Shown: one piece after another, positions 1 to 7,794 of the stretch
Layout: each line of letters starts with the position of its first letter
Numbering within the stretch: the stretch's first letter is position 1
Source of the DNA: Elusimicrobiota bacterium
GTDB lineage: Bacteria; Elusimicrobiota; Elusimicrobia; UBA1565; JACRDR01
Length of the DNA stretch: 38,706 nucleotides
Reading direction: 5' to 3'
Assembly: GCA_026388115.1 (NCBI GenBank)
Contig: JAPLKK010000035.1
Span: 69,168-107,873, forward strand
Notes under the pieces: generated by a model
Told to the model about the DNA's origin: nothing
The model's database searches: none
Seen by the model: only the letters and a program-made list of their open reading frames with translations
Position numbers and translations under genes: made by a program

Positions 1-146
1 TCGGCGGCCTCGAGGTTCAGGGGTGTCGTGCCGAAGGCGCCCGAGTCCACGCGGGCGAGGATGGAGGGCAGCCCTGCCGCGGCGACGGCGGCGCGGGCGC
101 GGCCCAGTTCGGCTTCGACGTCGGCGGATTCGATCTTGGCTTTCAC
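1..146 (-). CDS. Hypothetical protein, N-terminal fragment cut by window edge
   Basis: The reverse strand from base 146 reads GTG AAA GCC AAG and stays open to the window edge, giving about 48 residues beginning VKAKIESADVEAELGRARAA. The GTG overlaps the stop of the upstream gene as GTGA, a four-base overlap typical of translational coupling, which is why I accept this start although the ORF is too short for the track. The visible part looks like an alanine-rich helix. I recognise no family. It is the third gene of a minus-strand operon headed by the promoter near 2.3 kb. Confidence 0.6.
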   Translation of the reverse strand, partial: MKAKIESADVEAELGRARAAVAAAGLPSILARVDSGAFGTTPLNLEAA

Positions 147-1210
147 TGCTCCGGCTCCCCACCCCGACCCTCCTCCCCTGTGGGGGAGGGAGCGTCCAGG
201 GTGTAGACGATGTTGGCGGTGCCCGCCTGGCGCAGGCGCTCGTTCAGGTGCTCGGCGGCGCCCGGCGTGCACACGAATTTTCGCTCTTTATTGACGCGGT
301 AGCCCAGCCGCCGCGCCTCTTCTTCCACCAGCGGCCGGCTCTCGTCGGAAAGGAAATGGCGGTAGATCGTCGCGAAGGGGTCCGCCTCGCGGTCCTCATC
401 GATGTCCACCGAGGCCTTGTCCCACGGCAGGTGGAGGATGAACTCGCCGGCCGCCCCCGCGCCCTCGCCGCTCCAGCCGGGCGGCGGCGGCGCGGCGAAG
501 GACCATAGCGGTCCGATGCGCGCCCGCGTGACCTCCTCGACGCGCACGCCCGCCATGTGGCCCAGGAGCAGGAACGTCAGCTCGCTCTCGTCGGCCGCGT
601 ACCGCTCCAGGGTCTCCCGGAAAAGCTCCGTCTGCCGGCTGTAATCGCCCGTGCGCTCGATGAGCGCGGCGCCGAGGCTCATGTCCTTCTGCTCCAAAAG
701 CAAGGTGAAGCGCGTGAAGACGTTCTCCGCCGCGTCATAGCGGTCGAAGACCGCCTCATAAGCCGCCATGCCGCGCCCGCCGTCCACGCGGCGCAGCAGC
801 ACGCTGATATTGGTGAGCGGGGGGAACTCCCATTGCGAGAGCATCTGGTAGTACTGGACCTTCGCGGCGATCTTCGGCGTGAGCGCGCGGCCGCCCGACT
901 GCCGCGCGGCCTGCTCCGCCAGGAACTCCTCCGCCACGTCGTGGTCGGCTTTGACCCGCACGATCTCCTGCAGGGTCGGCATGCCGGAGCCCAGGTCGAT
1001 CTGGACGCCGTCGTAGACGCCGAGGCGCGCGGAGGCGGCCATCGCCTGGAAGTAATGGGCGCACCCGTAGGGGTCCGGGTACCACTTGTTGAGCCGGCCG
1101 GCGAGGATCAGCCGCGCCGCGGTCTCTGCGTAGCGGTCTAGCTCGGCTCCGGCAAGGAGCCTTCGCGGGCGGCTCGGCAGCCGGGTCGTATCAATTGGAC
1201 TTGCCGGCAC
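143..1210 (-). CDS. Hypothetical protein, 355 aa
   Basis: This is a soluble protein without signal peptide or membrane segment. The start is a GTG at 1210 that overlaps the preceding gene's stop by 20 bases; the overlap and same direction argue for an operon. The body is rich in aromatic and charged residues (NKWYPDPYGCAHYFQ near residue 40, LLLGHMAGVRVEEVTRARIG near 215) and looks like a normal globular protein, but I recognise no domain. The last residues (SPTGEEGRGGEPEQ) are encoded by a GC-rich palindrome and may be a late extension. Its job is probably tied to the coiled-coil protein encoded just upstream. The existence of the gene is fairly sure, the function unknown. Confidence 0.75.
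   Translation of the reverse strand: MPASPIDTTRLPSRPRRLLAGAELDRYAETAARLILAGRLNKWYPDPYGCAHYFQAMAASARLGVYDGVQIDLGSGMPTLQEIVRVKADHDVAEEFLAEQAARQSGGRALTPKIAAKVQYYQMLSQWEFPPLTNISVLLRRVDGGRGMAAYEAVFDRYDAAENVFTRFTLLLEQKDMSLGAALIERTGDYSRQTELFRETLERYAADESELTFLLLGHMAGVRVEEVTRARIGPLWSFAAPPPPGWSGEGAGAAGEFILHLPWDKASVDIDEDREADPFATIYRHFLSDESRPLVEEEARRLGYRVNKERKFVCTPGAAEHLNERLRQAGTANIVYTLDAPSPTGEEGRGGEPEQ
171..190. repeat. REP-like GC palindrome inside the 3' end of a gene
   Basis: CCTCCCC and GGGGAGG are perfect seven-base inverted arms around a four-base loop (TGTG), embedded in C/G runs. Such CTCCCC...GGGGAG palindromes are common as dispersed extragenic elements in other bacteria. Here the element lies inside the final codons of the 355-aa gene. 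I saw no second copy in the window. Confidence 0.45.
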
Positions 1211-2261
1211 CGTCGCCGTATTCCTTTCGCGCCATCTCGATGGTCTCGTTGATGCGCTGCTCCTTGATCTCGCGCTCGGCGGCCAGGTTGGATTTCACCA
1301 GCTCCTCGGTCTCGGTGTCGTAGATCTTCATCTCCGAGGTCAGCTTCTCCACGTTCTGAGTGAGGTACAGCGACGTCTCCGAGGCGAGCGCGGCCAGCTT
1401 GTTGGCGCTCTTCTTGAGCGATTCCATCGACTTGTGCATCTCGACGGACAGCTCGCCCGCGCGCGCGAGGGAGGCCAGGCCGGCGAGGTTGCCGTGCAGC
1501 TCGTTCAACACCTCGTTGCCCGCCTCGTAGAGCGACTGCATGTTCCCGTTGAGATTGGTCATGATCTCGAGGAAATTGTTGTTCATGTTCACGATCGCCT
1601 GGATGCGGTCCTCGGCGTTCGAGTACAGCCGCAGCTTCGCGCCGTGCTCCCAGATCAGGCGCTTGACCTCGCTGATGCGCACGTTGGCCTCGCGGGCCTC
1701 GGCGCTCTTGGGGTCCATGCTCTGCAGCTTCGCCTCGAGGTCCTTGCGGTGGGTCTCCAGGTCCAGGACGAAGTGGGCCGCCTTCTCCTCGTTGTGCGAG
1801 GCGGCGATCATCTTCTTGTTGAGGCGCGAGATGTCGTCTTGGAGGTTCTTGATGTCGCTTTGCAGCGTGTCGAGGTAGTTGCCGATCTCCTGCACGCGGC
1901 GCTGGGCGATCTCCACCTTCTCGCCCAACAGCTCCTTCATGTCGCGGCTGGGGGCGAACTCCTTGATGAGGGGCATCTTCGCGAGCAGGCCCTTGATGTT
2001 GGTCCCGATGTGGTCGAGCGTGAAGATGTTCCCGAGGTAATCCATCGCGCTCTTCTGGTCGGCGATCTCCTGCGTCATGTCCTTGGAGAGGCGCGAATAG
2101 GCTTGGGAGAGGTCGTCGAACTTCTTGAGGTCGGTGGTGTGCTTGGTCTGGTACTCGTTGAGCATGCCCTCCAGACCTTCGCGCGAGTAGCCCTCCCCGT
2201 CATAAACGACCTGCCGGGTCAGGATATCGGTCGATTCTTTCTGCTGCTGTTGCGGTTCCAT
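1191..2261 (-). CDS. Coiled-coil cytoplasmic protein, 356 aa
   Basis: Long heptad-rich helices cover most of the protein, for example residues 45-75, 118-200 and 215-330, broken by a short less helical part (LLAKMPLIKEFAPSRD) near residue 95. There is no signal peptide or membrane span. The ATG at 2261 has a good ribosome binding site (GGAGGGG) about seven bases upstream, and the gene heads a minus-strand operon with two further unknown genes. The architecture loosely recalls long-helix proteins of the TelA/XpaC type, but I cannot point to a diagnostic motif, so I leave it unnamed. A scaffold or filament-like role is only a guess from the helices. Confidence 0.8.
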   Translation of the reverse strand: MEPQQQQKESTDILTRQVVYDGEGYSREGLEGMLNEYQTKHTTDLKKFDDLSQAYSRLSKDMTQEIADQKSAMDYLGNIFTLDHIGTNIKGLLAKMPLIKEFAPSRDMKELLGEKVEIAQRRVQEIGNYLDTLQSDIKNLQDDISRLNKKMIAASHNEEKAAHFVLDLETHRKDLEAKLQSMDPKSAEAREANVRISEVKRLIWEHGAKLRLYSNAEDRIQAIVNMNNNFLEIMTNLNGNMQSLYEAGNEVLNELHGNLAGLASLARAGELSVEMHKSMESLKKSANKLAALASETSLYLTQNVEKLTSEMKIYDTETEELVKSNLAAEREIKEQRINETIEMARKEYGDGAGKSN

Positions 2262-2292
2262 GCAAGCCCCTCCGTCCGCCGATGCGCCCTAG

Positions 2293-2321
2293 AGTATAGG
2301 AAGGGTCCACGTCGAGCGCAA
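2293..2321 (-). promoter_or_regulatory. Sigma70-like promoter of the coiled-coil operon
   Basis: On the minus strand TTGCGC is followed by exactly 17 bases and TATACT. The predicted leader before the ATG at 2261 is about 25 bases and contains a Shine-Dalgarno sequence. It lies back to back with the ABC-transporter promoter. Confidence 0.65.
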
Positions 2322-2325
2322 GCCT

Positions 2326-2354
2326 TTGGCGACCTTTTCGACATTGTGTAGACT
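2326..2354 (+). promoter_or_regulatory. Promoter of the ABC exporter operon, probably leaderless
   Basis: TTGGCG, 17 bases, TAGACT. Only seven bases separate the -10 box from the ATG at 2362, so transcription should begin at or next to the start codon. There is no ribosome binding site in that gap. Confidence 0.6.
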
Positions 2355-2361
2355 CTCCCGG

Positions 2362-3162
2362 ATGGCGGATATCATCGAGGTCGAAGGGCTGACGAAGAGC
2401 TTCGGCGATTTCCGTGCCGTCGACGGCATCTCCTTTTCGGTGCCGGCCGGCGCGATCTTCGGCTTCTTGGGCCCCAACGGCGCCGGCAAGACGACGACCA
2501 TCAAGATGCTGACGACCATCCTGTCGCCCGACGCGGGCACGATGCGCGTCGACGGGCACGACCCGGTGCGCGAGCCGCTCGAGGTCCGCCGCTCCTTCGG
2601 CATCGTGTTCCAGGACTCGAGCGTCGACAGCGAGCTGACCGCTTTCGAGAATATGGAGCTGCACGGCATCCTGTACGGCGTGCCCGCCCGCGGCCGCAAG
2701 GAAAGGATCGAGCGGCTGCTCTCCTTCGTCGAGCTGGCCGACAGGCGCAACGACGTCGTCAAGCAGTTCTCGGGCGGCATGATCCGGCGCCTCGAGGTCG
2801 CGCGGGCGTTCCTGCACGAGCCCAAGATCCTGTTCCTGGACGAGCCGACCGTGGGCCTGGACCCGCAGACCCGCAACCGCATCTGGAGCGCGATCCAGGA
2901 GATGGTGCGCGAGCGCGGCACGACGGTGCTGTTCACCACGCATTACATGGAGGAGGCTGAGAAGGTGGCGGGCCAGGCGGCCATCATCGACTACGGCAAG
3001 ATCGTGGCTCGCGGAACGCCGGCGTCCATCAAGGAGACGGCCAAAACCGCCACGCTCGAGGAGGCCTTCATCGCGCTGACGGGCCACGCGATCCGCGACG
3101 AGGAGTCGTCGCCGCTGGCTGAGATGCGGCAGCTGCATCGGTTGTGGGGGCATCGGCGCTGA
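2362..3162 (+). CDS. ABC-2 type exporter, ATP-binding protein (DrrA/CcmA-like)
   Basis: This is a cytoplasmic ATPase that would power an ABC-2 exporter of drugs, lipids or polysaccharide. Visible motifs are Walker A GPNGAGKTTT (about residues 38-47), a signature-like SGGMIRRLEVARA (instead of LSGGQ, normal for this subfamily), Walker B ILFLDEPTVGLDP and the switch histidine in FTTHYMEEAE. Length (266 aa) suits the NatA/DrrA group. I chose ATG 2362 (MADIIEVEGLTKSFG) over the in-frame ATG at 2326 because family alignments begin there and the -10 box lies between them. The stop overlaps the permease start as TGATG. Because that permease is broken, this ATPase may have no working partner here. 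Confidence 0.93.
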   Translation: MADIIEVEGLTKSFGDFRAVDGISFSVPAGAIFGFLGPNGAGKTTTIKMLTTILSPDAGTMRVDGHDPVREPLEVRRSFGIVFQDSSVDSELTAFENMELHGILYGVPARGRKERIERLLSFVELADRRNDVVKQFSGGMIRRLEVARAFLHEPKILFLDEPTVGLDPQTRNRIWSAIQEMVRERGTTVLFTTHYMEEAEKVAGQAAIIDYGKIVARGTPASIKETAKTATLEEAFIALTGHAIRDEESSPLAEMRQLHRLWGHRR

Positions 3163-3828
3163 TGGGAGCGGTCTATATCCTGTGGCTGCGCCAGCTCAAG
3201 CGCTACAGCCGCGCCCGGGCGCGCATCATCGGCTCTTTGGGCCAGCCGCTGCTCTTCTTGCTGGCGCTGGGCTTCGGCTTCGGCCCGACGTTCCGGAAAG
3301 CGGGCGGGGGCAGCTACATTCAGTTCTTGTCGCCGGGCATCATCGCCATGGGGATCCTGTTCACGGGCCTGTTCTCGGGCATCGAGGTCCTCTGGGACCG
3401 GCAGTTCGGATTCTTGAAAGAGACGCTCGTCGCTCCGGTCTCGCGCCTGCATATCGTCCTCGGCCGCACGCTCGGCGGCGCCACCATCGCGCTGATCCAG
3501 GGCTCCCTCGTCTTCGGCGTCTGCCTGATCGCCGGCTTCCGGGTGGAGAGCCTCGCCCACTTCCCGCTCGCCGCGGCGTTCATGGTGCTCATCTCCTTGG
3601 CCTTCACGGCCGTCGGCACGGTCTTCGGTTCGGTCTTCGAGGACATGCAGGCCTTCCCGGTCACTTGCGACGTCGCTCAATCCCTTGTCCTACGGCGTGG
3701 ACGGCCTGCGCGGGGCGCTTACGCACGGCTACGCGTTCGGGGCGGGCGTGGATCTGCTCGTCCTAAGCGTGACGACGGCGGTGTTGTTGGCCGTCGGGAG
3801 CTGGTGCTTCTCCCGGATACAGCTATGA
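3162..3828 (+). pseudogene. ABC-2 type permease, internally deleted and frameshifted
   Basis: This is the membrane partner of the preceding ATPase. The first part (from MGAVYILWLRQLKRY, ATG overlapping the ATPase stop) is a normal ABC-2 permease with several hydrophobic segments, up to FEDMQAFPVT near base 3664. Immediately after, the family's C-terminal part continues in another frame: LATSLNPLSYGVDGLRGAL, then a last membrane segment ending at the TGA 3826-3828, which overlaps the dut start. The usual stretch of roughly 25-35 residues between these parts, which includes a membrane helix, is absent. The frame change implies a deletion of 3n+2 bases. In the sequence as given, the ribosome would instead read into dut (ORF 3144-4262). 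It is either a real decayed gene or an assembly error. Confidence 0.8.
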
Positions 3829-4262
3829 TCGAGGTAAAGGTGCAGAGGCTCGACCCGGCCGTGCCTTTGCCGCGCTACGCGCACGAGGGGGACGCGGGGG
3901 TGGACCTTTATGCCGCGCGGGACCTCACGGTCGGGCCGGGTGCGCGCGTCCTCGTTCCGACCGGGCTGAAGATGGCGATCCCTCGCGGCTATGAGGGCCA
4001 GGTGCGTCCGAAGTCCGGCTTGGCGCTCAAGCACGGCATCACGGTCCTCAACACCCCGGGCACGGTCGACGCGCCGTATCGGGGCGAGGTGGGCGTGATC
4101 GTCATCAACCACGATCCCGTGGCCGCGTACGAGATCAAGAAGGGCGAGAAGATCGCGCAGATGGTCTTCAGCCGGGTCGAATGCGCTTCCTTGTGCGAAG
4201 TGCAGGAGCTGGACAGCACCCCGCGCGGCGCGGGCGGCTACGGCAGCACCGGCAAGAGCTGA
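3825..4262 (+). CDS. dut: dUTP diphosphatase (dUTPase)
   Basis: It hydrolyses dUTP to dUMP and pyrophosphate, keeping uracil out of DNA and feeding thymidylate synthesis. It has 145 aa, the usual length of trimeric dUTPases. The five family motifs are visible: motif 1 HEGDAGVDLYA, motif 2 RPKSGLALKHG, motif 3 NTPGTVDAPYRGEV, motif 4 KKGEKIAQMVF and the C-terminal motif 5 PRGAGGYGSTG. The start ATG 3825 (MIEVKVQRL) overlaps the true stop of the permease's C-terminal frame as ATGA, so dut is the last coupled gene of the exporter operon and not part of a fusion, although the frameshifted permease ORF reads into it. Confidence 0.96.
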   Translation: MIEVKVQRLDPAVPLPRYAHEGDAGVDLYAARDLTVGPGARVLVPTGLKMAIPRGYEGQVRPKSGLALKHGITVLNTPGTVDAPYRGEVGVIVINHDPVAAYEIKKGEKIAQMVFSRVECASLCEVQELDSTPRGAGGYGSTGKS

Positions 4263-4331
4263 GCTACGGCATGGCCGGCGCCAAGCAGCCGGCGAGAAAT
4301 GACCCGCCCAGAGATTTGTATTCTTGATCGC

Positions 4332-4538
4332 ATGACGGACCTTCGGGTTTTGCTTGAGGCGCTCCTGCTCATCTCCCTGCCCTTCTCCTTGGTCATCGCC
4401 GGGGTTATTTTGCGCCGCAAGTTCCGGGATTCCCCGTCAAAGGCCGGCCGCGTGCTGGGCACGGCGGTTCTCTGCGCCGGCATCCTCGCCGTGCTTTTCT
4501 GCGTCTTGGTCGTGCTCAACTTCAAGGGGATCCTCTAA
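4332..4538 (+). CDS. Small membrane protein with two TM helices
   Basis: It is a 68-aa protein (MTDLRVLLEALLLISLPFSL...) with two hydrophobic helices, roughly residues 7-27 and 46-65, joined by a basic loop (RRKFRDSPSKAGR). An in-frame ATG at 4299 would add 11 residues; neither start has a clear ribosome binding site. It lies 70 bases after dut on the same strand. I do not recognise the family. It could be an inner-membrane accessory protein. Confidence 0.5.
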   Translation: MTDLRVLLEALLLISLPFSLVIAGVILRRKFRDSPSKAGRVLGTAVLCAGILAVLFCVLVVLNFKGIL

Positions 4539-4803
4539 ACCTCTCAGTCGGTGGCTGTCGCCGACAGCCGATCACTGGTCGAGCCTGCGTGCGGCCCTCG
4601 AGCGCCGGATCGCCGCCGAGCGTGTTCCTCAACGCGATGCGCTCGCTTTCAAAGGGCGTCAGGTCCTTGGCGCGCTGACGCTCGATGAGCGCTTGGATGG
4701 CCTTCTCCGTGTCGGCGGCGCTGTTTTTGGCTAACTTGCGGATCTTGGGGTCGGAGATGTTCCCCATTGCCGCGCGGACGGCGAATTCGATCCCGTTTCC
4801 CAT
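4522..4803 (-). CDS. Doubtful hypothetical protein downstream of the lipoprotein
   Basis: The minus frame ending at 4522 has a protein-like middle (NISDPKIRKLAKNSAADTEK, then AIQALIERQRAKDL), helical and balanced in composition, unlike the arginine-rich shadow frames around it. The start is uncertain: ATG 4803 (MGNGIEF) is the first reasonable one, but the open frame extends back into the lipoprotein gene. It overlaps the end of the small membrane gene on the other strand by 17 bases. It may be a short gene, or the remnant of a longer one. I recognise nothing in it. Confidence 0.35.
   Translation of the reverse strand: MGNGIEFAVRAAMGNISDPKIRKLAKNSAADTEKAIQALIERQRAKDLTPFESERIALRNTLGGDPALEGRTQARPVIGCRRQPPTERFRGSP
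4553..4569. repeat. Perfect hairpin between convergent genes
   Basis: GGCTGTC and GACAGCC form a seven-base stem with a three-base loop just downstream of the small membrane gene. No run of T follows on either strand, so I do not call it an intrinsic terminator. It lies inside the doubtful minus ORF. Confidence 0.35.
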
Positions 4804-4877
4804 CCGGTCGACGCCTTGGTCCCCGGCGGGCTCGGCTGCGGCGGCAGAGGGGGCGAATCGCTTCGGCGGTCTTGTCG

Positions 4878-6113
4878 CTAGTTGCTCGAAGGTATGTGTT
4901 TGCCGGAGGCGCAAGCGAACAGATACTTCCCCGGTTTGAGCGGCGTCCATGAGACGAGGCCCGCCGCATCGGCGGTGACGGTGGCGACGGTCTTGCCGGA
5001 TTCGTCTTGGATCCACACCGTCGCGTTCGGCATCGCGTCACCGTCGGCGTCCTTCGCGATCATGCGGATCGGGATCGTGGTGCGGAAATCGCCGCCGCCT
5101 GGAAATCTCGCCGTGATGCTCCGCCTGCGATCCCCGCCGCTCGCTTGGGGGGCGGCGACTGCATTTCCGCTGGGGTCCGAGGGGTCGACCGCCAACCCGG
5201 TGACCCGGCCAGAGGTGAAGCCGTTTGCAATCGTGTGTTCCGAGATGGATTGTTCTCCATTCCCGCCCTCCTTTGGGGAGTTCTTCACCGTATTCATCCA
5301 GAGCGGTCCATCATTGGGCTCGGGTACAACTCCTCTGTTCCCCGCCGGTTGGGGGCGACGATCGCTCGGTCGCGGCGATTCGTTTTCGGCGATTTTGAAC
5401 CGCTGGCTCGTGTCGGGCCCGCCTAGCGTTTGTTCGCGTGCTGTCTCGACGCCGGCGGGCGCTTTCCACACGCCTTTTGCATCCGCGGTGGGAGTCGGTG
5501 CGGGCGAGTTGCTCACCGTAGCGGTAAAGGTGACCGGCTGTCCGAAAGGAGCCGGATCCTTTGGAGGGGAAACCTTGACCCGCGAGAGTGTGCCGTCTCC
5601 CCAATCGATTGTCGCCAGCCCTTTCAGAAGCGTAACGGTGCCGATGTAGCCCTTGTAGCGGACCGTGTCCCCTTCTCTTGGGGAACTCACCATCACGAAC
5701 TCCGCGGGCCTGAGCGCCGCAAATCCTATCGTCTCGCCGGGTTGGGAGGTGGCGGCGCCGTTTGGCTGAGCAATCACTACAAGGGTGACGTTTATGCCGG
5801 GCGTGAGAGCGAGAGCAGGAGGCGGGTCGGCTTGTTCGAGACCCGGGATCGATTTGCCGAAGTTGGTCTTGAGAGTCTCCCCGGGGTGCAGGTCCTGCTT
5901 ATCCGGCGATGAGTCGGGGAGGCGCTCTTTGAATAGCGCGGCGGCGTCGGGGGCGAAGCGTGGAGATTGCAGGGCGCCGCCGGCGTTGCCGATGGCAGGG
6001 AGGGCTTCCCTATCAGGGCCGAGGGCGTCTTTGGCACAGGCGGGAAGCGCCAGAAGCAAGAGGCCTCCCAGACACGCAACACAGATTCGAATCGCAGCCG
6101 AGGTCCTCTTCAT
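4878..6113 (-). CDS. Secreted lipoprotein with Ig-like/carboxypeptidase-regulatory-like C-terminus
   Basis: The N-terminus MKRTSAAIRICVACLGGLLL followed by ALPAC is a textbook lipoprotein signal with lipobox LPAC. The cysteine at about residue 26 would be lipidated, and the following KD does not rule out the outer membrane. The body (411 aa in all) carries PKD/Ig-like stretches: VTFTATVSNSPAPT in the middle, and near the end IPIRMIAKDADGDAMPNATV and GLVSWTPLKPGKYLFACAS, the pattern of carboxypeptidase-regulatory-like beta domains. The start at 6113 is supported by AAGGAG seven bases upstream. It is probably monocistronic from a strong promoter 115 bases upstream. The function is unknown; a surface adhesin or structural role is inference. 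Confidence 0.8.
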   Translation of the reverse strand: MKRTSAAIRICVACLGGLLLLALPACAKDALGPDREALPAIGNAGGALQSPRFAPDAAALFKERLPDSSPDKQDLHPGETLKTNFGKSIPGLEQADPPPALALTPGINVTLVVIAQPNGAATSQPGETIGFAALRPAEFVMVSSPREGDTVRYKGYIGTVTLLKGLATIDWGDGTLSRVKVSPPKDPAPFGQPVTFTATVSNSPAPTPTADAKGVWKAPAGVETAREQTLGGPDTSQRFKIAENESPRPSDRRPQPAGNRGVVPEPNDGPLWMNTVKNSPKEGGNGEQSISEHTIANGFTSGRVTGLAVDPSDPSGNAVAAPQASGGDRRRSITARFPGGGDFRTTIPIRMIAKDADGDAMPNATVWIQDESGKTVATVTADAAGLVSWTPLKPGKYLFACASGKHIPSSN

Positions 6114-6227
6114 GACGTTCTCCTTGCTGGCGGCTAGGGGCACTGCACGTCGCTTCCACGATTGCCAAGCCGTGGATTGGTTGGATAAAGGCCTTGAACT
6201 AATGCAACATCACTGCCAATTCTGGAT

Positions 6228-6256
6228 AGTGTATGCTGTTATTATTTTGCTGTCAA
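6228..6256 (-). promoter_or_regulatory. Consensus sigma70 promoter of the lipoprotein gene
   Basis: On the minus strand TTGACA, 17 bases, TACACT. The surrounding 110 bases are clearly AT-rich in an otherwise GC-rich window. The predicted leader is about 108 bases long and ends in a Shine-Dalgarno sequence, in contrast to the leaderless promoters elsewhere here. The rest of the 190-base gap holds no gene. Confidence 0.75.
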
Positions 6257-6304
6257 GTGCTGATTATTTGCTTTGAGCTCCGGGGCTCTGGGCTGGCACC
6301 GACG

Positions 6305-7705
6305 CTAATACTTACCGCCACCGAATTGGGTCCAGACCCACTTGCGGTTGGAGAGAGGATCCTTCATGTCCGCCGACGGGAAGACGATTTTCACCGCTTT
6401 CAGGTCCGCGTCGCAGGTGAGCCAAAGGACAGGGTGGAGCTTCTTGCCGCCTTCGCCGGGCCACGGCTTGTCGGTGGCGGCCAAGGTGCTCGTCTCCTCC
6501 AGCGCCGTCCTGAGCTCGAGGAAAGACAGCGGCTTGCCCTTCCAGTCGAGAAAGACCGAGGCGGTCCATAGAGGCTTGAGGCTGTCGGAGGGCTTGATCG
6601 GCCGGTCCCTCCAGCCCTTGAGCCACAGCACGGCCGCCTGCCTGAGCCACCGGGTGCGCTGAGCCTCCTCCAGCACCGACGCGCGCTCCGGCGTCCAGGG
6701 GTCGGGCGGCGTGTCTCCCATGAAAAGGTGCATCGCGCGGTTGAGCTTGCCGGAACCGGGGGGCTCGTGCTCGGGGGCGCCCAGGCCCGCCCGCCACGCG
6801 GCCAAGAGCGAGGCGTCTTTGATCATCGCCTTGCCCGCTCCACGAAGCCTTTGGCGATGCCCGTCCATCGCCTGGGCCAACAGCTCGTTGGCCGCGTCGC
6901 GCAGGCGGCCCTGCAGCTCGTTGAAGCGCGCGTCGCGGATGACCTTGGCCTGGCCCGCGTCGAGGCGCAGGCGGTCGTCGTCCATCTCGGCCGCGACGAC
7001 GGCCGGGCCGAGCTCGAGCCGGGCGTGCTCGGCTTCCACGCCGTAGACCGACAAGGCGGCGAGGCTCGCGCCGTCGGAGGAGATGTGCCGCCACGCGCGC
7101 CCGCGCATGCCGCCGCCCTCGATGAGGACGGAGGGCTCGGGCTCGGACTCGTGGTCGGGCGGGCCGAGGGTGAGGCCGTCGATGGAGATGGGCACGCGCG
7201 AGCGGGCGCAGCGCTTGGAGACCGTGGCGAAGACCTTGTCGAGCGTCTTGTCGAGCCCCCAGACGCGGATGCGGTTGCGCTCGTCGGGCTCCTGGGGCGG
7301 GCCGAGCGCGTGCTCGAAGCCCGGGTGGACGGTCAGCTCCACCGGGCCTTCCGGAGGCGAGGAGGACACCGACACGCCCTGGGCTCCCAGCTGGAAGGCG
7401 CCGAGCACTCCGGCGGCGAGGAAGCGTCCGCGCCGCCAATCCTCCTCGCCGGCGAAGAGGTTGCCGAGCGGGTCTTTCAGCTCGTCTTTGTCGAAGGAGC
7501 CGCCGTCGAAGAGCAGCTCGTAGGCCCCGGGCCCCAGGGTGAGGATGTCGATGCGGCCGGAACTGGAGGCCACGGCCGCGCGGCAGAAGGCGAGGATGTG
7601 CTCGGCCGGGTCGGCGAGGCGGAACTTGCCGAGCTTTTCCAGCATGCGCTGCTGGTCGATGCGGAAGGTGCCTGTGCTTACGTGGATCGGCTCGCTGTCT
7701 GCCAT
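6305..7705 (-). CDS. Hypothetical protein, possible HSP90/GHKL-like ATPase fold
   Basis: This is a 466-aa cytoplasmic protein. The first 130 residues (FRIDQQRMLEKLGKFRLADP, then EHILAFCRAAVASSSGRIDI, then GAYELLFDGGSFDKDELKD) resemble the N-terminal part of HSP90-like ATPase proteins seen in uncultured and myxobacterial genomes, where a helix is followed by an 'LFDG' beta-turn. I could not confirm the N, G1 and G2 ATP boxes, so the fold is a tentative call. The C-terminal 330 residues are unrecognised. I chose ATG 7705 (MADSEP) over the longer TTG start at 7747, which would almost touch the divergent pilT start. Confidence 0.75.
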   Translation of the reverse strand: MADSEPIHVSTGTFRIDQQRMLEKLGKFRLADPAEHILAFCRAAVASSSGRIDILTLGPGAYELLFDGGSFDKDELKDPLGNLFAGEEDWRRGRFLAAGVLGAFQLGAQGVSVSSSPPEGPVELTVHPGFEHALGPPQEPDERNRIRVWGLDKTLDKVFATVSKRCARSRVPISIDGLTLGPPDHESEPEPSVLIEGGGMRGRAWRHISSDGASLAALSVYGVEAEHARLELGPAVVAAEMDDDRLRLDAGQAKVIRDARFNELQGRLRDAANELLAQAMDGHRQRLRGAGKAMIKDASLLAAWRAGLGAPEHEPPGSGKLNRAMHLFMGDTPPDPWTPERASVLEEAQRTRWLRQAAVLWLKGWRDRPIKPSDSLKPLWTASVFLDWKGKPLSFLELRTALEETSTLAATDKPWPGEGGKKLHPVLWLTCDADLKAVKIVFPSADMKDPLSNRKWVWTQFGGGKY

Positions 7706-7780
7706 GGGCGACGCCAGTAGGATGCGCGGCTCGGGCGTTCCTGTCAAGCCGCGGGGTGTCCCGCCGTCAAGGGAAAACAG

Positions 7781-7786
7781 TATACT
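7781..7786 (+). promoter_or_regulatory. -10 box of pilT, leaderless spacing
   Basis: TATACT lies eight bases before the pilT ATG. I see no good -35 hexamer at 16-18 bases. No ribosome binding site fits in the gap. Confidence 0.5.
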
Positions 7787-7794
7787 GCGAGCCG

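Noticed and set aside
3144-4262. ORF that appears as a permease-dUTPase fusion
   Set aside because: The permease C-terminus continues in another frame to a stop overlapping the dut ATG, so the fusion is a by-product of the frameshift.
6290-6303. TGG(G/C)CTGGCACCGAC shared with 38648-38662
   Set aside because: A 15-mer with one mismatch is expected by chance many times over in a window of this size.
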